NCBI RefSeq assembly: GCF_003290445.1
Contig: NZ_CP021781.1
Span: forward strand, 930,001 to 994,000
Reading direction: 5' to 3'
Origin: Francisella adeliensis
GTDB taxonomy: Bacteria > Pseudomonadota > Gammaproteobacteria > Francisellales > Francisellaceae
DNA: 64,000 bases
Of this stretch, positions 56,438 to 64,000 are shown piece by piece. Within the stretch, counting starts at the first letter, position 1; the number at the start of each line of letters is the position of its first letter. The notes under the pieces were generated by a model. It was given only the letters and a program-made list of their open reading frames with translations, made no database searches and was not told the origin of the DNA. Both the position numbers and the translations under genes were made by a program.

Positions 56438-58136
56438 AATTACTCTTAAGAACTTACTTAATTGTTATTATCGTGAAAGTGATACTTTTTCTTTAAAAAA
56501 AGTTGCCAATAAGGATTATTTATTACAGATAAATCTAACTAATAGTAATCAAAGTATCGAAGTGGAGGTTATAATCTCATCTATTTTAGGCTCGCCAGCT
56601 TGGAAACTTCCATGTTATTTGATTGATGAAAATCAAAGAGAACAACTTACTTCTTTAAGAGCTATATCAATGTTAATTGAAGAGCTATCAGTTTCAAAAA
56701 ATCTCTCTAGTGGAGTTAATGAGATACTACAGCGAGTTATTAATTCAACTGATAATTTGGCTACTATATTAGCAGTTAGAAAAGATGGGGCGGAAGGTGC
56801 TTTTAGCTATAAGAGTTCATTTATAAAAAATGAACAAAACCTTTTGGTTGGGCATAGGCAGCAACCTGACCCTAAAAGTAGAGAAGGTTTTTCTAAGGAT
56901 GAGTTTGTTAAGTATTCTCCAGAAACTAAAGGAAGAATGCAGCTTCATTTTATGTATGTGCATAAAACTATTATAGCAACTGAGAGCTTGTTAGAAAAAT
57001 CTGTAGATGAACTATTTTTATCTTTTGTGAAAAATATTAGTTTACTAGGTAAGCCTAGTGAAGATTATGAGCTTTTTGTAGTTCATCCTTGGCAAGCTAA
57101 TTTTTTAGATAAATTAAAAGAAATTAAAGAGTATAAGAATCAAAATAAAATCATTGATATAGGAGTTATTGGACCCTGGTTTTATCCAACTACTTCAGTT
57201 AGAACGGTATATTCACCAGAATTAAATATAATGCTTAAATTTTCCCTAAATGTAGCGATTACTAATTCTGTGCGAGTAAATTTGGCTAAAGAATGTAAAA
57301 GAAGTATCGCTGTTTATAATTTATATAAAGGTCAGTTAGGTACTGTTTTAAAAGAGAGATTTCCATATTTTAGTTTAATTGCTGATCCTGCATATACTGC
57401 TATAAAAGTAAACGATAAGATAATAGATTCAAGTATTTGTATTATTCGAGAGGCTAATTTTAATTCTGAAGAAGATATAGCTTGTATAGCAAGTTTAACT
57501 GAGCCAGACCCTTTTAGTGGTAAGACACGAATTAGTTCATTAGTTGAATATCTTAGCGAGCAAGGTAATCTTTCTTATGAGGCAGCGGCATATTACTGGT
57601 TTGAGACATATTTGAATATAGCTATAGCTCCAGTACTTTGGTTGTATTGTGAGTATGGCATAGCTCTTGAAGCACATCAGCAGAATTCATTAATTAAGCT
57701 ACAAGATGGTTTGCCTATAGGAAGTTTTTATAGGGATAGCCAAGGTTATTATTATATTAAAAACCATATTAACCAAAAAATATTTGGAAATATTGAAGAT
57801 CTTTGTGCTGGTACTGAAGAATTTGTCGATCATCATTTTAGTTACTATTTTTTAGTTAATCATCTGATTGCAGTAATTGAGGCTATTACCAATATTAATT
57901 ATTTAGAAGAGCAAAAGTTTGTAGAAATATTTGTGAATTTTGTTGCTGAGTTTGCTACTAAAAACCAGGTTAATGATAGGTTCTGTAAAAAAATATTATC
58001 ACAAGATCTACTTCCATTAAAAGCAAATTTACTTACGCGCTTACACGGACTAGATGAACTACAAGCACCACTTTCAAGTCAATCTGTTTATGTAAATATA
58101 AAAAACCCATTTAAGGAAAATCATGAAAATTTATGA
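56418..58136 (+). CDS. rhbC: IucA/IucC-type NIS siderophore synthetase, first
   Basis: This 572-residue NRPS-independent siderophore synthetase joins citrate carboxyls to amine or hydroxamate groups using ATP. The substrate-loop variant GHRQQPDPKSREGFS lies near residue 145 and VHPWQANF near 221. A C-terminal FhuF-like region is present. GAGGGATG is a strong ribosome site inside the ddc end. It resembles RhbC, with a second synthetase two genes downstream. Which of the two acts first is not known. Confidence 0.9.
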   Translation: MIQHAYEITLKNLLNCYYRESDTFSLKKVANKDYLLQINLTNSNQSIEVEVIISSILGSPAWKLPCYLIDENQREQLTSLRAISMLIEELSVSKNLSSGVNEILQRVINSTDNLATILAVRKDGAEGAFSYKSSFIKNEQNLLVGHRQQPDPKSREGFSKDEFVKYSPETKGRMQLHFMYVHKTIIATESLLEKSVDELFLSFVKNISLLGKPSEDYELFVVHPWQANFLDKLKEIKEYKNQNKIIDIGVIGPWFYPTTSVRTVYSPELNIMLKFSLNVAITNSVRVNLAKECKRSIAVYNLYKGQLGTVLKERFPYFSLIADPAYTAIKVNDKIIDSSICIIREANFNSEEDIACIASLTEPDPFSGKTRISSLVEYLSEQGNLSYEAAAYYWFETYLNIAIAPVLWLYCEYGIALEAHQQNSLIKLQDGLPIGSFYRDSQGYYYIKNHINQKIFGNIEDLCAGTEEFVDHHFSYYFLVNHLIAVIEAITNINYLEEQKFVEIFVNFVAEFATKNQVNDRFCKKILSQDLLPLKANLLTRLHGLDELQAPLSSQSVYVNIKNPFKENHENL

Positions 58137-59457
58137 TGTGATAGGAATTGGTATAGGCCCTTTTAATTTGGGATTATCAGCATTATTAGAAGATAAGTCT
58201 ATAGAAAGTATTTTCTTTGATAAAAAAGAAAGTTTTAGTTGGCATCCTGGCTTGATGATGAATTGGGCAACTTTACAAGTTCCATTTCTTGCTGATTTAG
58301 TAACTATGGTTGATCCTACAAGTAGATTTAGTTTTTTGAATTATTTAAAGGAAAAAGGTAGGCTTTATAAGTTCTATTTTAAAGAAAATTTCTTTATTCC
58401 AAGACAAGAGTATAATGATTATTGTGCATGGGTAGCTACTAATTGTAAATCTTGTAATTTTGATAGTGAAGTTATTAGTATTGAACATGAAAATTTACAA
58501 GAAAAAGAAGCTTGGGCAGTAACTATAAGAAAATCAAGTGGTGAAACTACAAAATTTTTAACTAAAAATCTTGTGCTAGGGTTAGGCACTAAACCTTATT
58601 TACCAGCATTTATTTCGCAAAGTAATAGTAATCATAAAAAGGTACATCATAGTGGAGAATATCTTAATGTAAAAGTTCAAGCTTTAGATGATGATCATAT
58701 TACAATTATTGGATCAGGCCAAAGTGCAGGAGAAATTTTTCTAGATTTAATGAAATCAAAAAATAGCTCGACAAAGATTAGTTGGGTTACACGCAGTAAA
58801 GGTTTTTTCCCAATGGAATATTCTAAACTAGGTTTAGAGCATTTTTCTCCAGAATATATTGATTATTTTTATAACCTTTCTAGTACTAAAAAATCAGAAT
58901 TAGTTGCTGAGCAAGATTTGTTGTATAAAGGTATTAGTGCTGAAACAATCTCAGATATTTATGATGTGCTTTACGAGCAAAACTTAAGCAACTGTAACAA
59001 CGTTGAGCTGATATCTAATAGCAGGTTAAATGGTATTGGTAATAATAGTGGAAAACTGGATTGTTATTTTTATCATAATCATCAAGAAAGCGATTTCCTA
59101 ATTCAAACTGACAGAGTTATTGCAGCTACTGGCTATAAATCTGATATTAATTCACCACTTAGAAAACTAGAAAAATTCATTACTAAAGATAGTCAGGGTA
59201 ATTTCAATATAAGTCGAGATTATCAAATAGTAATGAAAAATACTGAGCTAAATATATTCGTTCAGAATGCTGAAATGCTCAGCCATGGTGTTGGGACACC
59301 AGATCTTGGTTTGGGAGCATACAGAAGTGCCACTATAGCGAATGAACTACTTCAAGAGAAAATATATCACTTACCAAGGAAAAATGTTTTTTCAGATTTT
59401 GGTGTGCCAACTAAATATTTAACAACAATTGACTATAGAGATTGCGTAAATGCTTAA
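58123..59457 (+). CDS. rhbE: Lysine/ornithine-type N-monooxygenase (RhbE-like N-hydroxylase)
   Basis: This 444-residue flavoprotein hydroxylates a primary amine. The FAD loop is GIGIGPFNLGLSALLE, FSWHPGLMMNWATLQVPFL follows, and the NADPH loop is IIGSGQSAGE. It belongs to the IucD/PvdA/RhbE group, so in this operon the substrate is most likely 1,3-diaminopropane. It overlaps rhbC by 14 bases, and GAAAATC lies before the ATG. Confidence 0.92.
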   Translation: MKIYDVIGIGIGPFNLGLSALLEDKSIESIFFDKKESFSWHPGLMMNWATLQVPFLADLVTMVDPTSRFSFLNYLKEKGRLYKFYFKENFFIPRQEYNDYCAWVATNCKSCNFDSEVISIEHENLQEKEAWAVTIRKSSGETTKFLTKNLVLGLGTKPYLPAFISQSNSNHKKVHHSGEYLNVKVQALDDDHITIIGSGQSAGEIFLDLMKSKNSSTKISWVTRSKGFFPMEYSKLGLEHFSPEYIDYFYNLSSTKKSELVAEQDLLYKGISAETISDIYDVLYEQNLSNCNNVELISNSRLNGIGNNSGKLDCYFYHNHQESDFLIQTDRVIAATGYKSDINSPLRKLEKFITKDSQGNFNISRDYQIVMKNTELNIFVQNAEMLSHGVGTPDLGLGAYRSATIANELLQEKIYHLPRKNVFSDFGVPTKYLTTIDYRDCVNA

Positions 59458-59473
59458 AGAGAGGAGATAAATA

Positions 59474-61813
59474 ATGAAAAATGATAAATATAATTACTAT
59501 AAGGTTGCTAGTACGAAACTTTTAGAAAAAGTTATCTCTGAGTTCTGCTATGAAGAAATTTTTGTGCCTATACAAAATGATAGTGATGAGGAAACATATA
59601 CATTAAAGGTTGATTCATCCTTGTGTTATAAGTTTAAAGCTACAAAAAGAATTTATGGTAATCTAGTTGTCCATAGAAACTCTGTTGTAAGGTATCAGCA
59701 AGGTGTACAAAGTATAGCAGATGATGCTATAAAGCTTATTATAGATACTTGGCCGATAACTAATATAGATTCTGTAACTATGGCGCATTTGATCAAGGAG
59801 TTAAATAATACTTTATATGCAGATACTGAGATTCTTAAGAAAGGGTCTATTTCTGCTAATAATATTTATAAATTACCATATGCTCAAGTAGAGGGTAATA
59901 TGACGGGTCATCCATGGTTTGTTATAAATAAAGGTAGGATTGGTTTTAATGCAAGTGATCATAGTAGTTACGCTCCTGAAATGCAGAATATTATAAATCT
60001 TAAATGGCTAGCAATAAGTAATCAGCTTATAGATTTTGCTTGTATCTCAGATTTAGATTACACACAGCTTCTTAATACAGAAATAGAGCCAGATCTTTTG
60101 AGTAAATTTAATAAAACTATTCAAGCTAGCAATAAAAATCCAGATGAATTCTTCATTTTACCTGTACACCCTTGGCAGTGGGAAAATGTTATTGAACAAC
60201 AATTCACCTCATATCTTTCCAACAAAGATATTATATTTTTAGGTGCTTCGGATGATCAGCATCTTGCGATGCAGTCTATAAGGACTCTTTCAAATATATC
60301 TCACCCTGAAAAACATAGTATTAAACTTCCCCTTAATATTTTAAATACTGCGGTTTATAGAGGGTTACCAAAAGATCAAACAATAAATGCTCCTATATTA
60401 ACTGAATGGGTTAAAAAAATAGCCAATGAAGATACTTTTTTAAGTAAATGTAATTTTATATTATTAGGTGAACTAGCAAGTGCCTACTGTAAGCATCCTT
60501 ATTATTCAGAAATAGAAAATACCCCTTATTATTTTACCGAGCAGCTTGGGGCTATATGGCGTGAGAGTATACATACACGACTTAAAAAAGGAGAAAGAGC
60601 TATAACTATGGCAGCTCTAACATATGTTGATAGTAATGGACAAAGTATTATTGGTGAGATGATAAGTGAGTCAGGTCTTAGTATAGATACTTGGCTGGAG
60701 ATGTTTTTTGAAAATACTATTCCAGCGTTACTGCATTTCTTATATAAGTATGGCATGGTGTTTTCTCCACATGGAGAGAATAGTATTTTGATTATTAAAG
60801 ATAATATGCCTGTTGGTTTAGCTATGAAAGATTTTGTTGATGACATAAATATTTGCCAAGACCCTGTTAAAGAGCTAGCTACTTTACCAGATGAAGTCAA
60901 AAAAGCTATCCCACGCGTTGATGATGATTATTTACTTCAATTTATTCAAACAGGTCTTTTCGTTGTACATTATAGATATATCTCATCAATATTAGCAGAG
61001 AAATTTCTTTACCCAGAAGCTCACTTTTATGAAAAACTACACAAGTGTATAAAGCATTACCAATTACATAATCCTGAATTAAATTCTCGGTTTGACAGAT
61101 TTGATTTATATAAAGAAAGCTTTAGTAAATTATGTCTTAATAGGTTGAGAATATTTGAAGTAGGTTATAGTGATTATTCTGCTAGACCTAAAGTTATATC
61201 TACAGGTAGATTGGATAATCCTCTTTTTAAAGGCAAGTATTTTGATACCTCTAAAGCTTCGAGCTTTAATCATAAAAGAGTTTCTTTTAGACCCTTTAAT
61301 TTTAATAGTGATTTGGATGCTGTGCATAAGTGGATGAATAAACCACATGTTGCTAAGTTCTGGAATTTAGACAAATCTAGAGAGAGTTTAAAGAAACATT
61401 TTTGTGATATTTTATCTAAACCTAATCAAGATATATTCATTCTAGCCGTGGATGGTAAAGAAATAGCATATGCTGAAATTTATAAAGCAGAAAAAGATAG
61501 AATTGCCGCTTATTGCACTATTGAAGAAAATGATTATGGCTGGCATCTTTTAATAGGTCCTGAAGAGTCTATAGGCAAAGGCTATTCAAAATTATTTGTA
61601 GAAGCACTTAGTAAATATTGCTTTTCTAAATTAGATGCTAATAGAGTCCTTTTTGAACCAGATATTAGAGTTACGCCTTTTGAGAGGATTGCTCCAAGAA
61701 TTGGTTATATAAATCAAGGTGAAATAGTTTTACCTGAGAAAAAAGCATATTTATTTACTTGTTCTAAGGAGGCTTTTAGTACAATGGAGGCAAAAGGGGA
61801 GTTGTATGATTGA
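59474..61813 (+). CDS. rhbF: NIS siderophore synthetase fused to an N-acyltransferase domain
   Basis: This is a 779-residue fusion. Residues 1-590 are an IucA/IucC synthetase with GHPWFVINKGRIGF near 144 and PVHPWQWENVI near 231. Residues about 600-775 are a GNAT-fold IucB/RhbD-like acyltransferase (VSFRPFNFNSDLDAVHKWM, then FILAVDGKEIAYAEIY and WHLLIGPEESIGKGYS). This one chain would both acylate the N-hydroxy-diaminopropane and couple it to citrate. In rhizobactin 1021 these are separate RhbF and RhbD. It has a GAGGAGATAA ribosome site. Confidence 0.9.
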   Translation: MKNDKYNYYKVASTKLLEKVISEFCYEEIFVPIQNDSDEETYTLKVDSSLCYKFKATKRIYGNLVVHRNSVVRYQQGVQSIADDAIKLIIDTWPITNIDSVTMAHLIKELNNTLYADTEILKKGSISANNIYKLPYAQVEGNMTGHPWFVINKGRIGFNASDHSSYAPEMQNIINLKWLAISNQLIDFACISDLDYTQLLNTEIEPDLLSKFNKTIQASNKNPDEFFILPVHPWQWENVIEQQFTSYLSNKDIIFLGASDDQHLAMQSIRTLSNISHPEKHSIKLPLNILNTAVYRGLPKDQTINAPILTEWVKKIANEDTFLSKCNFILLGELASAYCKHPYYSEIENTPYYFTEQLGAIWRESIHTRLKKGERAITMAALTYVDSNGQSIIGEMISESGLSIDTWLEMFFENTIPALLHFLYKYGMVFSPHGENSILIIKDNMPVGLAMKDFVDDINICQDPVKELATLPDEVKKAIPRVDDDYLLQFIQTGLFVVHYRYISSILAEKFLYPEAHFYEKLHKCIKHYQLHNPELNSRFDRFDLYKESFSKLCLNRLRIFEVGYSDYSARPKVISTGRLDNPLFKGKYFDTSKASSFNHKRVSFRPFNFNSDLDAVHKWMNKPHVAKFWNLDKSRESLKKHFCDILSKPNQDIFILAVDGKEIAYAEIYKAEKDRIAAYCTIEENDYGWHLLIGPEESIGKGYSKLFVEALSKYCFSKLDANRVLFEPDIRVTPFERIAPRIGYINQGEIVLPEKKAYLFTCSKEAFSTMEAKGELYD

Positions 61814-62198
61814 TTGTAATATAATTGAGTGGCCCATTGTTAAAATGCATTTTGGTAGTCACTCAAGCTATGAAGATGTTATGGCTTGGCTAAAGCAGTG
61901 TGACAAGATTCTTGAAAAGAAGCAAAAATTTATTATTATTAGTACATTTGATGATAATTATCAATTTGGACATGAAGCTAGGATACAGCAGGCAAAATGG
62001 TTTAAATCAGTAAAACCTGAGCTAAAAAAATGGTGCCTAAGTATGCTTAGAGTAACTCAAGATCCTATTATTATAAAAAAAATTAGTGCACCAGCTATGG
62101 ACAAAGGTATGCCTTTTAAATGTATTGCTGTTGATAATATAAACCTGGCTTGGGAAAAAGCTAGTCAAATATTACTTAAAAGAGAGTTTGTGGCATGA
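61806..62198 (+). CDS. Small protein of unknown function in the siderophore operon
   Basis: This 130-residue soluble protein resembles SpoIIAA/STAS-like folds in hydrophobic pattern (KFIIISTFDDN, then WCLSMLRVTQD). It has no enzymatic motif I can name and no signal peptide. It overlaps the fusion gene by 8 bases and the permease by 4, and a GGGGAG ribosome site lies before the ATG. It is certain to be translated with the operon but its role is not known. A chaperone or assembly role is a guess. Confidence 0.75.
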   Translation: MIDCNIIEWPIVKMHFGSHSSYEDVMAWLKQCDKILEKKQKFIIISTFDDNYQFGHEARIQQAKWFKSVKPELKKWCLSMLRVTQDPIIIKKISAPAMDKGMPFKCIAVDNINLAWEKASQILLKREFVA

Positions 62199-63406
62199 AA
62201 AGGCAAGGTTTAAACTTAGTTATACTATATTTGGCACAAGCAATTCCTTTGTATTTTTGTACTTTTGGACTGCCTACAATCTTGAGAGCTGAAGGAGTTG
62301 CTTTAGAAAAAATAGGCCTTATGAGTTTTCTTTTATTACCTTGGGCTATTAAGTTTTTATGGGCTCCATATGTAGATAGAAATTATTTTTCATCCATAGG
62401 TAAAAGAAAGAGTTGGTTTTTATGCTTACAGTTTTTGACAATTATATTGTTCTTTGTGTTTTCTACTTATAGTCCAAAACAATATTCTGATTATATATTT
62501 ATTTTAGCATTTTTTTTGTCAGCTATTGCTGCAACCCAGGACATAGCTATAGATGGGTTTTCTATTGAGCAAATTAAAGAATCAAATTTTCAGTGGTGTA
62601 ATTTCGCTAGAATCATTGGAACTACACTTGGTAGCATGCTAGGTGGGGCTGCCCTGATAGCATTATATAAAATTATAGGGTGGTATCAAATCACTTTAAC
62701 TCTCATGGGGGTAAGCTTTTTTATTGCTATTTATATGCTGTTTATCAAAGAAAAATCAAATGATAAGCAGTCTTATCAAGAGAGACCTTCACTTAAGTCT
62801 TTTTTCCGACGGAGAGAAACAATACTGTTACTATTGATTTGCTTAAGCTATAGGGCTTGTGAAGGTTTAGTAATGGGCATGCAGTCTGCTTTCTTAGTGG
62901 ATTCGCACATTTCTCTCACGACTATTGGAGTAGTAATGGGTGTAGGCAGTGCTATTATTGGGATTTTTGGAGCCGCGATTATTAGCTACATGTTTAATTT
63001 TTTTAAGGAAATAGCTCTATTATCACTTTTAGCTACAATACGTGCATTTTGTTACTTTTCTCTTGGCTTTATAGCATTTTATGGTATTAGTGACCCTATA
63101 GTTATATTTGGTGTAGTCTTATTAAATATGGCTTCACGTTTGATGGAAATGGTGATTCTATATACTATATTCATGAAGTTTAGTTCTAAATCACAAGCAG
63201 GTACTGATTTTACAGTTTTAATTTGTGCCGAATTATTAATATACATACTAGGCATGTCTGTAAGTGGCTTTTTAGCAGCAAATATAGGGTATGCAGCTTT
63301 GTTTATATTGGGAGGGACTCTTTCTATTCCTGGCTTTTTAGCAGCGTATTATTTCTTGAGAGTTTTGAACAAGCAAACTTCATATAGAGCCAAATCTAAT
63401 CAGTAA
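62195..63406 (+). CDS. RhtX/FptX-like siderophore permease (MFS)
   Basis: This 403-residue 12-helix MFS/PAT-like protein has the AmpG-type loop KFLWAPYVDRNY and ATQDIAIDGFSIEQI. That is the RhtX/FptX siderophore permease pattern, importing ferri-siderophore across the inner membrane without an ABC transporter. It is the last gene of the operon, overlapping the small gene by 4 bases. Export cannot be excluded. No outer membrane receptor gene is in the window. Confidence 0.82.
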   Translation: MKRQGLNLVILYLAQAIPLYFCTFGLPTILRAEGVALEKIGLMSFLLLPWAIKFLWAPYVDRNYFSSIGKRKSWFLCLQFLTIILFFVFSTYSPKQYSDYIFILAFFLSAIAATQDIAIDGFSIEQIKESNFQWCNFARIIGTTLGSMLGGAALIALYKIIGWYQITLTLMGVSFFIAIYMLFIKEKSNDKQSYQERPSLKSFFRRRETILLLLICLSYRACEGLVMGMQSAFLVDSHISLTTIGVVMGVGSAIIGIFGAAIISYMFNFFKEIALLSLLATIRAFCYFSLGFIAFYGISDPIVIFGVVLLNMASRLMEMVILYTIFMKFSSKSQAGTDFTVLICAELLIYILGMSVSGFLAANIGYAALFILGGTLSIPGFLAAYYFLRVLNKQTSYRAKSNQ

Positions 63407-63426
63407 AAAATTCACTTGATAGTGAA
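63405..63426 (-). terminator. Hairpin terminator between the two converging units
   Basis: TTCACT-TGAT-AGTGAA (63411-63426) is followed, on the minus strand, by six T's (63405-63410). On that strand it would end the auxiliary lipoprotein transcript. It follows the permease stop on the plus strand, where no T-run follows. Confidence 0.6.
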
Positions 63427-63512
63427 AAATAACTGTTATAAATAAAAGACTTAATGAGTTAATCCATGGAAATAGTCAAAGACTAGTTCAAGAAGAATTA
63501 GTTTGATTAGTT

Positions 63513-63579
63513 TGTTTGGAGTAGGATATTCGGAGGTATTATAGGCTTGGCTGTAGGTTTTATTTGCTAGGAATTTTTA
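63513..63579 (+). repeat. DUF445 3'-tail repeat, copy 3 (diverged remnant)
   Basis: It encodes VWSRIFGGIIGLAVGFIC and a stop in the same sense as the intact gene, with about 12 mismatches. The upstream frame is closed by TAG. It overlaps the stop of the converging lipoprotein gene and marks the right edge of module B. Confidence 0.85.
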
Positions 63580-64000
63580 CTTTTAAGCCTTCAAGTGGCC
63601 CTGTTGTAGTGAACTTTTTAGCTATATCTTTTTGAGTTTTAAGATTTTTAATAAGCCAAGGTTTTAACTCTTTAAATATATGAAGCAACGCCTTATTAGT
63701 TAGCTTAGCATAAATATCAGCATCAACGTTATTGCCTTCTAAAGGCTGTTGGTATTTTATTGTTTTAATTACTGTTTTTCCTGTTTTTTCATTTTTAAGA
63801 TAGAAAGATATATAGAAATAGAACATTTTGTTATCTAAATCTATAATTGGTCCATATGGAGTAGTACCTGAAAGAGTAAAGTTTTGGCGAATATTTATAT
63901 CCTGAAATGCTAAGCCACTAACAATATTATGATCTAAAAGATATTCAAAAGTTGCTACTGTAAGCATTTTTGATACAGGAATAGCCCAAACACTATCTTT
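63560..64000 (-). CDS. ABC-type transport auxiliary lipoprotein-like protein, partial
   Basis: This is the C-terminal part of about 146 residues; the frame runs off the right edge. The pattern DSVWAIPVSKMLTVATFEYL, then a central PLEG segment and NKALLHIFKELKPWLIKNL, fits the ABC_trans_aux (PqiC/Mla-type) lipoproteins that connect the inner membrane to the outer membrane for lipid transport. The stop codon TAA (63560-63562) is inside DUF445-tail copy 3, so its last codons (VKIPSK) are encoded opposite that remnant. Confidence 0.55.
   Translation of the reverse strand, partial: KDSVWAIPVSKMLTVATFEYLLDHNIVSGLAFQDINIRQNFTLSGTTPYGPIIDLDNKMFYFYISFYLKNEKTGKTVIKTIKYQQPLEGNNVDADIYAKLTNKALLHIFKELKPWLIKNLKTQKDIAKKFTTTGPLEGLKVKIPSK

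Noticed and set aside
62195-63406. AmpG-type muropeptide permease as identity of the last MFS gene
   Set aside because: The shared loop motifs fit both groups, but operon position at the end of an NIS siderophore cluster favours the RhtX/FptX group.
1-64000. tRNA, rRNA or CRISPR elements
   Set aside because: Scanning by eye showed no cloverleaf with the usual conserved TTCGA arm, no rRNA-like stretch and no regularly spaced repeats; a tRNA search tool could still find one.

Overview
The window is AT-rich (about two thirds A+T), densely packed bacterial chromosome. Gene content points to the gammaproteobacterial genus Francisella or a very close relative: an MsrB-MsrA fusion, a nadA-nadC-nadB cluster with nadE nearby, galK/galT divergent from two sugar porters, two POT peptide transporters, several Fpt/Pht-like MFS proteins, and short AT-rich intergenic regions. 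The species cannot be fixed from the sequence alone. I found no rRNA, tRNA, CRISPR array, prophage or transposase.

Positions 1-46.3 kb look like ordinary chromosome. From left to right: a partial gene and a nuclease-like protein (DUF6602 type); an asparaginase/POT transporter pair; a DUF2975/XRE pair; a histidine-rich metal-binding protein; a tspO gene interrupted by TAG; msrBA; housekeeping GTPases and RNA genes (rbgA, tsaB, era, rsmE); nagA; an FAD/FeS dehydrogenase; the galactose genes; ppiC, deaD and gmk; NAD synthesis; an exported amidohydrolase; an Aae-like FUSC efflux set with an IclR regulator; an EmrAB-OMF efflux set with an AraC regulator; fadD; and a second POT transporter.

Positions 46.97-63.58 kb look like an accessory region made of two modules. 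The 67-bp 3' tail of a DUF445 gene occurs three times in the same orientation (46974-47040, 52079-52145, 63513-63579), and these copies bound the modules. Module A carries a PAS/LuxR-type regulator, an MFS transporter broken by a 20-bp tandem duplication, a TauD-family dioxygenase and a guanine deaminase. The last two genes share a near-identical 50-bp promoter/operator block. I infer a purine-related function, with the dioxygenase a candidate xanthine dioxygenase.

Module B carries an aspartokinase divergent from a tightly overlapped seven-gene siderophore operon. Its order is diaminobutyrate aminotransferase, diaminobutyrate decarboxylase, NIS synthetase, N-hydroxylase, an NIS synthetase fused to an N-acyltransferase, a small unknown protein and an RhtX-like permease. 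A textbook Fur box lies on the -10 of its promoter. The enzyme set predicts a citrate-based bis-hydroxamate built on 1,3-diaminopropane (schizokinen, rhizobactin 1021 or acinetoferrin class), distinct from the rhizoferrin-type siderophore known from Francisella. The aspartokinase could feed aspartate semialdehyde into the diaminobutyrate branch. The window ends in a partial ABC-transport auxiliary lipoprotein gene whose stop codon lies inside the third tail copy.
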